A stretch of DNA of 7,123 nucleotides from Paracoccaceae bacterium (GCA_007134805.1 SLKB01000148.1:1-7123), one strand, 5' to 3'; positions 1 through 7,008 are shown, counted from the first letter of the stretch. Notes: a model not told the origin generated them from the letters alone. A program made the numbers and translations.

Positions 1-1
1 C

Positions 2-898
2 CTTGTGGGGCGCAGGCAGGCTGAAGCGCAGGCCGAGGCGCGGCTTGATCAGGCCCGCGCCGCGCTCGAGCGTCAGCGCATCACTATGGACGAAGCCCAG
101 CGCCGGCTTGACGAGACGACGATCCGGGCAGGTTTCACGGGCGTCTTGAGCGATGTCGCCGTGGCCGAGGGCGAGATGGTCTCGAGCAATGAACATCTCT
201 TGCGGATCATCGACCCTGATGCGCTCGACGTCTCGACGCGCATCTCGACGGCGCAATATCTCCGGCTGCTCGGCCCCGAGGGCACGCTCGGCGACCATGG
301 CGCGCAGGTAACGCTCGAGGTCGCCGGGTTCGAGATTACCTCGCCTGGAGAGATCACCCGCGTCTCGGCGACCGTTGCCACCGGAGAGAGCGGGCGGCGG
401 CTGTTCGTGGCGCTTGAGGCGCCGCGTGGCTTTCGACCCGGTGATTTCGTGACGGTCCGGCTGAACGAGCCGGCATTACGCGATGTTGCGCGTCTTCCCG
501 CGAGCGCGATAACTCCGCAGGGCGAGGTTCTGGAGATCACTTCCGACAACCGCCTTCAGGCCACACCCGTCGAGATCCTGCGCCGCGAGGGCGACGATGT
601 AATCATCGCGGCAAGCCTTCTGGACGGGCTGGAGATCGTGCGTGATGTGACGCCCTCGCTCGGCACTGGAATCCTCGTGCGCCCGATGCGCGACGCGGAT
701 ACGGACGCGCCTGAAGATCAGGCCGCGATGATCCACCTTGACCCGGACGAGCGCGCGCGCCTGATCGCGCAGGTCGAGGGCAACATGGCGATGCCCGCGC
801 CTGTGCGCGCGCGGATGATCGCGCAGCTTTCCGAAGGCGAGGTCCCGGCCCGGATGCTCGAGCAGTTGCGCGCCGGCACTGGCCCGAGCGGGGGCTGA
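2..898 (+). CDS. RND efflux periplasmic adaptor subunit (HlyD/MFP family), 5'-truncated
   Basis: This is the periplasmic adaptor of a tripartite RND exporter, linking the inner-membrane permease to an outer-membrane channel. The start lies left of the window; only the last 298 or so residues are visible. Counting from the GTG codon at base 5, residues 1-38 are an Ala/Arg/Glu/Gln-rich helix, the returning arm of the coiled-coil hairpin. Residues 39-70 (TTIRAGFTGVLSDVAVAEGE onward) are the second half of the lipoyl/barrel-sandwich domain. Residues 72-155 fit the beta-barrel, with the FRPGDFVTVRL strand typical of the family. Residues 160-228 fit the membrane-proximal domain, including the LLDGLEIV...LGTGILVRP pattern. 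A further tail of about 65 residues (232-297) is Asp/Glu/Arg-rich and probably helical. The stop TGA lies five bases before the permease start, so the pair is co-transcribed and probably translationally coupled. The family call is secure; the substrate cannot be read from this fragment. Confidence 0.93.
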   Translation, partial: LVGRRQAEAQAEARLDQARAALERQRITMDEAQRRLDETTIRAGFTGVLSDVAVAEGEMVSSNEHLLRIIDPDALDVSTRISTAQYLRLLGPEGTLGDHGAQVTLEVAGFEITSPGEITRVSATVATGESGRRLFVALEAPRGFRPGDFVTVRLNEPALRDVARLPASAITPQGEVLEITSDNRLQATPVEILRREGDDVIIAASLLDGLEIVRDVTPSLGTGILVRPMRDADTDAPEDQAAMIHLDPDERARLIAQVEGNMAMPAPVRARMIAQLSEGEVPARMLEQLRAGTGPSGG

Positions 899-903
899 GG
901 AAG

Positions 904-3900
904 ATGGCGACGCAAACCCTGCGGAGCCGGCTGAACGTCCGGGCAGCAGGCGTATTCAGCTATTTCACGCGCCACCGGACAGCGGCCAATCTGCTGCTGG
1001 TGGTAATGCTGGTGGCCGGGCTTGCCGCGATCCCGCAGATGCGCACGCAGTTCTTTCCTGATGTCGTCGTCGATAACGTCTCGGTCGATATCGGCTGGTC
1101 CGGGGCAGGGGCCGAGGATATCGACCGCGGCATCGTCCAGCTTGTGGGCCCGGCCCTGCAGGCGGTCGACGGGGTCAGCAGTGTCAGCGCCCGCTCGACC
1201 GAGGGGCGCGCGCGGTTCACGATCGATTTCGAGACTGGCTGGGACATGGGCCGCGGCCAGACCGATGTGCAAGCAGCACTCGATGGCGTCATCGCCCTGC
1301 CCGAGGGCGCCGATGATGCGGTGATCCGCCGCTCGAGCTGGGGCGACAGGGTCACGAATGTCGTTATCACCGGGCCTGTCGGGCTGGATCAGCTTGCCCG
1401 CTTTGCCGATGAATTCGCAGCCAGGCTCTATGATGCCGGGATCACGCGCACCACGATCCGCGGCATCGCCAGCGCCGAAGTGACTGTTGAAGTGCCGCTG
1501 CGCAACCTGATCGCGCATGATCTCAGCATGGCCGAGATCGCCGAGCGCATCGCGGCGCAGGTCGCCAGCGCCCCCACGGGCGAGCTGGCCTCTGGCAACG
1601 CGCGCGTGCGCGCCGGCACCGAGCAGCGCAGCGCGGCCGAACTCGCGCGCCTTGCGCTGCGCAGCCAGCCCGATGGGGGCACCCTGACGCTGGGCGATAT
1701 CTCGGTCCTGACCGAGGGCGGCATCGACCGTGACCGCGCCTTCTTCGTGGGCGGGAACCCGGCGATCAGCCTGCAGGTCAGCCGCTCGGAACGCGGCGAC
1801 GCCATCGCCATCCAGAACCAGGTGGCCGAGCTTGCCACCGCGATGTCGCGCGATCTGCCGGCCGGCACCAGCATCGAGCTGGTCTCGACCCGGGCGGAAT
1901 TCATCTCGGGCCGGATCTGGCTCCTGGTCAAGAACGGGGCGATGGGGCTCGGCCTGGTGATGGTCCTTCTGTTCCTGTTCCTGAACGCGCGCACGGCCTT
2001 CTGGGTCGCGGCGGGCATTCCGGCCGCGATGATGGCGGCGATCGCGGTGATGTATCTGATCGGGCTGAGCTTCAACATGATCTCGCTCTTTGCGCTGATC
2101 ATCACACTGGGGATCGTGGTCGATGATGCGATCGTGGTGGGCGAACACGCCGATTACCGCGCGCGCGAGCTTGGCGAGAGCCCGGCAGAGGCCGCCGAGA
2201 ATGCTGCAACGCGCATGTTCCAGCCGGTCTTTGCCGCGACAATCACGACCGTGCTTGCATTCGGCGCCCTCGTGCTTGTGGGCGGGCGCTTCGGCACGCT
2301 CATTGCCGATATTCCCCTCACGGTGATCGCCGTGCTGATCGCGTCGCTGATCGAGTGCTTCCTGATCCTGCCAAATCACATGTATCACGCGATCGCCAGC
2401 GGGATGAAGGAACGCTGGTACGACTGGCCCTCGCGCCAGGTCAACCGCGGCTTCCGCCTTTTCCGGGAGCGGGCGTTTCGTCCCCTGATGGGGCTGGTGA
2501 TCGCCGCGCGCTACCCGGTTCTCGCGGGGCTGGTGGCCCTGCTGGCACTGCAATCTGCGCAACTGATCCGGGGCGATCTGCCATTTCGCTTCTTCAATGC
2601 GCCCGAACAGGGGTCGATCACGGGTAATATCGTCATGACCAACGGCGCCACGCGGGAGGACGCGCGCGAGATGTTGCGCGAATTGCAGCGCGCCGCAGAT
2701 GCGCTCTCGGCCCGGATCGAGGCAGAACACGGGATCAACCCTGTCACCTTCGTGATGACCGAGCTTGGCGGGCATGCCGGCCGCGCGCTTGCCTCGGCCG
2801 AGAACAAGGAACCCGAACAGCTCGGTGCGATCTCGATCGATCTCGTGGACGCGGATGTTCGCCCGCTGTCGTCCTTCGCCTTCGCCTCGGCCCTGCAGGA
2901 CGAGGTACGCCCGCATCCGCGCCTTGAGGAGTTCAGCTTCCGCTCCTGGGGCACGGGGCCGGGCGGGGACAGCCTGTCGGTCGATCTGGGCGGGGCGGAT
3001 TCCGAGACGCTGAAGGCCGCCTCGGGAGCCTTGCGCACAGCCCTTGCACCCTTCCCCGAGGTGACCGGGCTCGAGGACAATCTGCCTTACGACAAGCGCG
3101 AACTTGTGCTTGAACTGACCGCACAGGGGCAGGCGCTGGGCTTCAGCCTTGACGGCCTCGCACGTGAGTTGCGCCATAGGCTCTCGGGCATCGAGGCGGC
3201 GACCTTTCCCGACGGCTTGCGTACGGGCCGTATCCGCGTGGAATTGCCCGAAGCCGAACGGGCCGGCGATTTCCTTGAAAGCATGGCGCTGCGCACGGTC
3301 AATGGCGCGAGCGTGCTGCTGGGCGATGTGGTCACGGTTACCGAACGACAGGGTTTCTCGACAGTGCGGCGCGAAAACGGGCTGCGCGTGGTCACGGTCA
3401 CTGGCGATCTCTCCGAGGATGACCCTGCGCGCGCGCGCGAAGTCAGCCGCGCCCTGACCGAGGTGATCCTGCCGCAGATCGAGGCCGATTTCGGCATCAC
3501 GACCCGCCTTTCCGGTCAGGCCGAGCAGGAACGCGAGTTCATCTCGGACGCGGTGATCGGCCTCCTGCTATGCCTGTTGCTGATCTATCTGACGCTGGCC
3601 TGGGTGTTTTCGAGTTGGTCGCGCCCGCTGGTCGTGATGGCTGTCATCCCCTTTGGCCTGATCGGTGTCATCCAGGGGCATCTGCAGTGGGAGATGGCGC
3701 TGTCGATGTTCTCGGTCGTGGGGATGATGGGGATGGTGGGCATCATCATCAATGACTCGATCGTGCTGGTGACGACCGTGGATGAGCACGCACGCGAGCG
3801 CGCGCTCATCCCGTCGATCATCGATGCCGCCTGCGACCGCTTGCGCCCCGTCTTCCTGACCACGCTGACCACAGTGCTGGGCCTGTCGCCCCTGCTGTTT

Positions 3901-4332
3901 GAGCGCTCGACACAGGCCGAGTTCCTGAAACCCACCGTGATCACCCTGGTCTACGGGCTTGGCTTCGGCATGGTGATCGTGCTTCTGCTGGTGCCGGCCC
4001 TGCTCGCGATCGGCCATGACATGCGCCGGCAGATGATCTCGCTGCGCCGTGGACTGGGCGGGGCGGCGCATCATGGGGTCGTGCGGGCCATTCGGCTCGC
4101 GAGCGTGGCGCTCATCGTGTGGTTTGGTGCAACCTTCGGCTCCGTCGTGGTGACCGGGCAGCTTCCCCCGCTGCTCGGGGGGCTGGCGGCGCCATTGGCG
4201 CCGATCACAGGCGCAACACTTCTGTTCAGCGCGGGCGCCGCGCTCTTGCTGCTGGCATTCTGGATTGTCGCCGCGCTGCGCCTGTCGCGCACTGCGCCCG
4301 AGGCCTATCCCGCGCCGAGGGAGCATCCCTGA
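904..4332 (+). CDS. RND efflux transporter permease subunit (AcrB-type, ACR_tran family)
   Basis: This is the proton-driven inner-membrane pump of a tripartite exporter, 1142 aa. TM1 is near residues 27-44 and is followed by the conserved QFFPDV segment (49-54). The first porter region spans about 45-335, TM2-TM6 about 337-490, TM7 about 530-550, the second porter region about 555-875, and TM8-TM12 about 881-1035. The TM4 proton-relay pair is present in GIVVDDAIVVGEH (D407, D408), and TM11 keeps R979 and T986, which align with AcrB R971 and T978. The AcrB K940 position appears to be Asn (N950 in GIIINDSIV). After TM12 the protein continues for about 100 residues with two further hydrophobic stretches (1063-1083 and 1103-1125). 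The ATG follows the adaptor stop by five bases; the only purine-rich RBS-like stretch, GAGGAA (897-902), ends unusually close to it, which suggests coupling. Its 3' end overlaps the convergent DsbD-like gene by 28 bases. Family certain; substrate unknown. Confidence 0.97.
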   Translation: MATQTLRSRLNVRAAGVFSYFTRHRTAANLLLVVMLVAGLAAIPQMRTQFFPDVVVDNVSVDIGWSGAGAEDIDRGIVQLVGPALQAVDGVSSVSARSTEGRARFTIDFETGWDMGRGQTDVQAALDGVIALPEGADDAVIRRSSWGDRVTNVVITGPVGLDQLARFADEFAARLYDAGITRTTIRGIASAEVTVEVPLRNLIAHDLSMAEIAERIAAQVASAPTGELASGNARVRAGTEQRSAAELARLALRSQPDGGTLTLGDISVLTEGGIDRDRAFFVGGNPAISLQVSRSERGDAIAIQNQVAELATAMSRDLPAGTSIELVSTRAEFISGRIWLLVKNGAMGLGLVMVLLFLFLNARTAFWVAAGIPAAMMAAIAVMYLIGLSFNMISLFALIITLGIVVDDAIVVGEHADYRARELGESPAEAAENAATRMFQPVFAATITTVLAFGALVLVGGRFGTLIADIPLTVIAVLIASLIECFLILPNHMYHAIASGMKERWYDWPSRQVNRGFRLFRERAFRPLMGLVIAARYPVLAGLVALLALQSAQLIRGDLPFRFFNAPEQGSITGNIVMTNGATREDAREMLRELQRAADALSARIEAEHGINPVTFVMTELGGHAGRALASAENKEPEQLGAISIDLVDADVRPLSSFAFASALQDEVRPHPRLEEFSFRSWGTGPGGDSLSVDLGGADSETLKAASGALRTALAPFPEVTGLEDNLPYDKRELVLELTAQGQALGFSLDGLARELRHRLSGIEAATFPDGLRTGRIRVELPEAERAGDFLESMALRTVNGASVLLGDVVTVTERQGFSTVRRENGLRVVTVTGDLSEDDPARAREVSRALTEVILPQIEADFGITTRLSGQAEQEREFISDAVIGLLLCLLLIYLTLAWVFSSWSRPLVVMAVIPFGLIGVIQGHLQWEMALSMFSVVGMMGMVGIIINDSIVLVTTVDEHARERALIPSIIDAACDRLRPVFLTTLTTVLGLSPLLFERSTQAEFLKPTVITLVYGLGFGMVIVLLLVPALLAIGHDMRRQMISLRRGLGGAAHHGVVRAIRLASVALIVWFGATFGSVVVTGQLPPLLGGLAAPLAPITGATLLFSAGAALLLLAFWIVAALRLSRTAPEAYPAPREHP

Positions 4333-5111
4333 TGCTCGAGCGCGCCGGAGTCGCTCACCAGCGTCAGCCGCACGCTCTCGCGATCGATCCCGGCCACATC
4401 GCGCAGAAGGATCTCGCCCGTAATGACATCGCCGTCGCGGCGCGAGGGCAGCACGCGGACCCTCGCCTGCGTGCCGGCGATTTCGATGAGCATGAATTCG
4501 TTCTGCCCGGTTGGCGGGATACGCATCGTGGCGCTCAGGCGCAGACCTCGCGGTTTCGCACGCGTCGTGCAACTCACCGATTGCAGGCCAGAGACGCGCG
4601 CCGAGCGTGGCTGGTGCGACAATGCGGCCGCGATCTGGCGATCATGCGCGCCCGCGCCATTCACGACGAGATGAATCGGAAGGTCGACCGGAATGCAGAT
4701 ATCGGCACAGACCCCGAGCGTCATCACCCCCCGCAATGTGACATCGCGCCCCGCCTGGGCGGGCGTGATCTCGACGGGCAGGATCAACTCGTCCGCATAG
4801 CCGATGCTCTGGAATCCGGCCTTGTCGTAGAGCCGTGGTTCCGGCCAATGCAGCACGACCCCCGCGAGATTGCCCGAGCCTGACCAGTCGATCCGCGGCG
4901 CGATCCCGGATTCGCCCGGGTGGCGCCAGTAGGTGATCCAGTTGCGCGCCAGCTTCAGGTGGAGCGCGGCGATATGCGTGCCGCGCTCGGTCTGCCAGCC
5001 GGGGCGCATCTCGGCCTGAAGGATCTCGGACAGGCGCGGGGCCTGCGCCTGTGCGGCGAGCGGCAGCGCAAGGGCTAGGAGCGCCAGGAGGCGAGAGAAG
5101 TGTTTGATCAT
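4305..5111 (-). CDS. Secreted DsbD-alpha-like protein (protein-disulfide reductase DsbD N-terminal domain family)
   Basis: This is a predicted periplasmic thiol-redox protein of 268 aa. I chose the ATG at 5111 because it opens a clear signal peptide (MIKHFSRLLALLALALPLAA, then an AQA cleavage site near residues 22-24); the frame is open upstream to 5264, but that part looks non-coding. The mature protein has the pattern LHLKLARNWITYWRHPGESG (50-69), a DWSGSGN stretch, WPEP, IGYADELILPVEITP (103-117) and GVCADICIPVD (133-143). These match the stand-alone DsbD-alpha-like family of alphaproteobacteria. C135 and C139 form a CX3C pair, where the DsbD alpha domain has a redox pair that passes electrons to periplasmic partners. 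C181 and C263 could form a second disulfide. There is no transmembrane DsbD-beta domain and no thioredoxin-like gamma domain, so it would need an electron donor encoded elsewhere. It is divergent from the YqgE/AlgH gene and convergent with the RND permease. A weak GGGGA about 11 bases upstream may serve as RBS. Confidence 0.85.
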   Translation of the reverse strand: MIKHFSRLLALLALALPLAAQAQAPRLSEILQAEMRPGWQTERGTHIAALHLKLARNWITYWRHPGESGIAPRIDWSGSGNLAGVVLHWPEPRLYDKAGFQSIGYADELILPVEITPAQAGRDVTLRGVMTLGVCADICIPVDLPIHLVVNGAGAHDRQIAAALSHQPRSARVSGLQSVSCTTRAKPRGLRLSATMRIPPTGQNEFMLIEIAGTQARVRVLPSRRDGDVITGEILLRDVAGIDRESVRLTLVSDSGALEHQGCSLGAG

Positions 5112-5247
5112 GCGACAAGTGATCCCCAAAGCCCGCGGCGAAATAAAGTCACAAGCCCGCGACCGACCCCCGGGTGTGGTAACTTCGTGATCCCAGCGAC
5201 GGTGCGCCACTCTTGGCAAGGGCGATGGATGCGGGCATGCTGACGCC
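5112..5247. promoter_or_regulatory. Divergent intergenic region between the DsbD-like and YqgE/AlgH genes
   Basis: These 136 bases must carry promoters for both flanking genes, since the genes start away from each other. On the plus strand TTGGCA (5213-5218) is a good -35 match (5 of 6). It sits 17 bases before CATGCT (5236-5241), a poor -10 match (3 of 6). If used, transcription would begin at about the ATG at 5248. No convincing minus-strand promoter was found. The region is locally richer in A/T around 5141-5149. Two short direct repeats are present and listed separately. The promoter placement is inference from consensus matching by eye. Confidence 0.35.
5119..5194. repeat. Two interleaved pairs of short direct repeats in the divergent promoter region
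   Basis: GTGATCCC occurs at 5119-5126 and 5187-5194. AAGCCCGCG occurs at 5129-5137 and 5153-5161, with starts 24 bases apart. Both pairs are directly visible. They could be regulator half-sites, but 8-9 base repeats in GC-rich DNA also arise by chance, so no function is claimed. Confidence 0.3.
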
Positions 5248-5844
5248 ATGAGCAGCACCACCAAACCCCTTCAATCCTTTATCGGCAAGTTGCTGATCGC
5301 CATGCCGTCGATGCCGGATCCGCGCTTTGCGCACGCGGTCGTGATGCTGTGTGCCCACTCAACAGACGGGGCCATGGGTGTGATCATCAACAAACCATTG
5401 CCGGATCTGAGACTGTTCAAGCTGCTCGAACATCTTGAGATCGCGCCCGGCGCGGCCACGGGCCTTGGCGATTCGCCCACTGATTCACCCGTGCATTTCG
5501 GAGGCCCGGTCGAGACCTCGCGCGGCTTCGTGCTGCACAGCCCGGATTTCTTCAATGTCGAGGGAAGCCTCAGGGTCAGCGACGAGATCATCCTGAGCAC
5601 CTCGATCGAGGTGCTGGCCGAGATGGCCCGAGGGCAGGGACCGGACCGCGCGATCACGGCCCTCGGCTATGCGGGCTGGACATCCGACCAGCTCGAGGCC
5701 GAGATCCAGGCCGGCGGATGGCTTCTGGCCGACGCGAGCCCGGCGCTGGTGTTCGAGACCGAGGATGCGCGCAAATGGGGGGCCGCGCTCAATTCGCTCG
5801 GTGTCGATCCGCGATTGTTGTCGGGGGCGACAGGTCACGCCTGA
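5248..5844 (+). CDS. YqgE/AlgH family protein (UPF0301)
   Basis: This is a conserved bacterial protein of 198 aa with the full family length. Its molecular function is not settled; the AlgH name comes from an alginate-related regulatory role reported in Pseudomonas. Family signatures appear in order: GKLLIAMPSMPDPRFAHAVV with LCAHS...GAMGVIINKP (13-50), VHFGGPVETSRGFVLHS (82-98), ALGYAGWTSDQLEAEI (138-153) and WGAALNSLGVDPRLLS (177-192). There is no signal peptide or membrane segment, so it should be cytoplasmic. The ATG at 5248 is the first in-frame start after an in-frame TGA at 5188-5190, and the family N-terminus matches, so the start is secure. No Shine-Dalgarno sequence precedes it. It is divergent from the DsbD-like gene, and its stop codon lies inside the end of the convergent ftsY (10-base overlap, 5835-5844). 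Confidence 0.96.
   Translation: MSSTTKPLQSFIGKLLIAMPSMPDPRFAHAVVMLCAHSTDGAMGVIINKPLPDLRLFKLLEHLEIAPGAATGLGDSPTDSPVHFGGPVETSRGFVLHSPDFFNVEGSLRVSDEIILSTSIEVLAEMARGQGPDRAITALGYAGWTSDQLEAEIQAGGWLLADASPALVFETEDARKWGAALNSLGVDPRLLSGATGHA
5819..5832. terminator. Weak hairpin just past the ftsY stop (possible terminator)
   Basis: TGTCG (5819-5823) and CGACA (5828-5832) form a 5-bp stem with a 4-base loop. On the minus strand it begins two bases after the ftsY stop and is followed by ACAAT rather than a T run. On the plus strand it lies within the last codons of the YqgE/AlgH gene. Without a U tract it is a poor intrinsic terminator; it may be chance. Confidence 0.15.
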
Positions 5845-6908
5845 AGGGCTGCGTCATCGCTGCCGACAAGGGCCTGGGCGAATTCGGCCGGGTCGAAGGC
5901 CTGCAGATCGTCGATCTGCTCGCCCACACCGATCGCATGAATGGGCAGGCCAAACTTGTCGGCCAGAGCCACCAGCACCCCGCCACGCGCTGTCCCGTCG
6001 AGCTTGGTCATCACCAGCCCCGAGACATCGGCGAGCTTGCGAAAGATCTCGACCTGGTTCAACGCGTTCTGGCCGGTCGTCGCGTCGAGCACCAGCAGCG
6101 TGTTATGCGGTGCCTCCGGGTCGAGCTTGCGCAACACGCGCAGGATCTTCGCGAGTTCCTCCATCAGATCGGCGCGGTTCTGCAGGCGCCCGGCGGTGTC
6201 GATCATCAGAAGATCGCAGCCCTCTGCCTGGGCGCGCGCCAATGCGTCATAACTCAGACTTGCCGGGTCGCTGCCCTCGGGTGCGGTCAGCACCGGGACG
6301 CCTGCGCGCTCACCCCAGATCGTGAGCTGCTCGACCGCGGCTGCGCGAAAGGTATCGCCCGCGGCGATCATCACCGATTTGCCGGCGCTGCGGAACTGGC
6401 TGGCGAGCTTGCCGATGGTCGTGGTCTTGCCCGCCCCGTTCACTCCGACCACCAGAACGACCTGCGGGCGCTTGGGATAGAGCGGCATGGGCCGCGCGAC
6501 CGGCTCCATGATGCGGGTGATCTCATCGGCGAGCGCGGCCTTGATCTCGGCGACCGACAGCCTGCGTCCATAGCGCTCTTCCGCAAGATTTGCGGCCACC
6601 CGTGCGGCCGTGTCCACGCCCATATCCGCCTGGATCAGCAGATCCTCGAGGCTTTCGAGCATCTCGTCATCGAGCACGCGCCGCGCTGCGTCCTGGCGGC
6701 CCGTCAAGCGGCCGAGCAGCCTGCCCGACGCGGGCTGCGCTGCGCGGGCACCGGGGGCTTCGGGGGCATTGGAAGCCTGCTCAGCCGGGGGGGGCTCGGC
6801 GGCAGGGGTATCGTCTGGCGCACCCTCCTCGACCAGCGCCTCGAGCCCTTCATCAAGCTTCGAGGATGACCGGAACATGCGCTCCTTCAGCTTCTTGAAA
6901 AACGACAT
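5835..6908 (-). CDS. ftsY: Signal recognition particle receptor FtsY (SRP-docking GTPase)
   Basis: FtsY is the bacterial SRP receptor: it binds the SRP-ribosome complex through Ffh, and paired GTP hydrolysis hands the nascent membrane protein to the translocon. This copy is 357 aa. It opens with a basic amphipathic segment (MSFFKKLKERMF, 1-12), suited to membrane contact. A short acidic and Ala/Pro-rich A domain follows (about 18-62), then the helical N domain (about 70-135) and the G domain. All GTPase motifs are intact: G1 GVNGAGKT (155-162), DTFRAAA (185-191), DTAGR (237-241), TKLDGTARGG (301-310) and GVGE (327-330). The C-terminus IDDLQAFDPAEFAQALV is typical of FtsY. The start at 6908 is chosen over the open upstream frame (to 6998) because AAGGA sits seven bases before it and the protein begins naturally there. 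The gene is convergent with the YqgE/AlgH gene, with a 10-base overlap at the stop codons. Confidence 0.98.
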   Translation of the reverse strand: MSFFKKLKERMFRSSSKLDEGLEALVEEGAPDDTPAAEPPPAEQASNAPEAPGARAAQPASGRLLGRLTGRQDAARRVLDDEMLESLEDLLIQADMGVDTAARVAANLAEERYGRRLSVAEIKAALADEITRIMEPVARPMPLYPKRPQVVLVVGVNGAGKTTTIGKLASQFRSAGKSVMIAAGDTFRAAAVEQLTIWGERAGVPVLTAPEGSDPASLSYDALARAQAEGCDLLMIDTAGRLQNRADLMEELAKILRVLRKLDPEAPHNTLLVLDATTGQNALNQVEIFRKLADVSGLVMTKLDGTARGGVLVALADKFGLPIHAIGVGEQIDDLQAFDPAEFAQALVGSDDAALQA

Positions 6909-6915
6909 GCGGCGG

Positions 6916-6920
6916 TCCTT
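6916..6920 (-). promoter_or_regulatory. Shine-Dalgarno site of ftsY
   Basis: AAGGA on the minus strand lies seven bases upstream of the ATG at 6908. It is the best ribosome binding site in the window and decides the ftsY start against longer upstream options. Confidence 0.7.
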
Positions 6921-7008
6921 GTCTGCATGATGCGGGGCAGGGGTAGAGCTATCCCAGATGCGCCAGTTTTGGAAGCGCCAGAGCGCGGCCTGAGGCAAAT
7001 CGCGCCAC

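Noticed and set aside
718..3177. Minus-strand open frame of 819 codons opposite the RND permease
   Set aside because: It is low-complexity, rich in Arg, His, Asp, Gln and Gly, with no family motif, and lies antisense to an unmistakable permease. In GC-rich DNA the codon bias of the real gene removes stops from the opposite strand.
4187..4203. Strong dyad CGGCGCC-ATT-GGCGCCG as a terminator
   Set aside because: It lies more than 100 bases inside the permease coding region, encodes part of the Gly/Ala/Pro linker, and has no T tract. It is explained by GC-rich codons.
904..4332. Heavy-metal (CusA-type) specificity for the RND pump
   Set aside because: The TM4 pair is Asp-Asp, as in AcrB-type multidrug pumps, and I saw no methionine-pair metal-relay pattern. 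The substrate is left open.
3568..4572. Minus-strand open frame of 334 codons over the permease 3' end
   Set aside because: Its His/Arg/Gln-rich composition has no recognisable domain, and it crosses the junction of two real genes. It is a shadow frame.
4119..4883. Plus-strand open frame of 254 codons extending past the permease
   Set aside because: It is out of frame with the permease and antisense to the DsbD-like gene, with no motif. The permease frame explains 4119-4332 and the minus-strand gene the rest.
5112..5264. Longer N-terminus for the DsbD-like protein, starting at 5264
   Set aside because: The extra 51 residues would bury a typical signal peptide inside the protein and overlap the start of the YqgE/AlgH gene. 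The ATG at 5111 gives a normal secreted precursor.
5718..6869. Plus-strand open frame of 383 codons opposite ftsY
   Set aside because: It is antisense to a complete FtsY with all GTPase motifs; its translation has no motif and is an Arg/Gly/Ala-rich shadow.
6909..6998. Longer N-terminus for FtsY, starting at 6998
   Set aside because: The ATG at 6908 has a good AAGGA site seven bases upstream and begins a natural basic amphipathic N-terminus.
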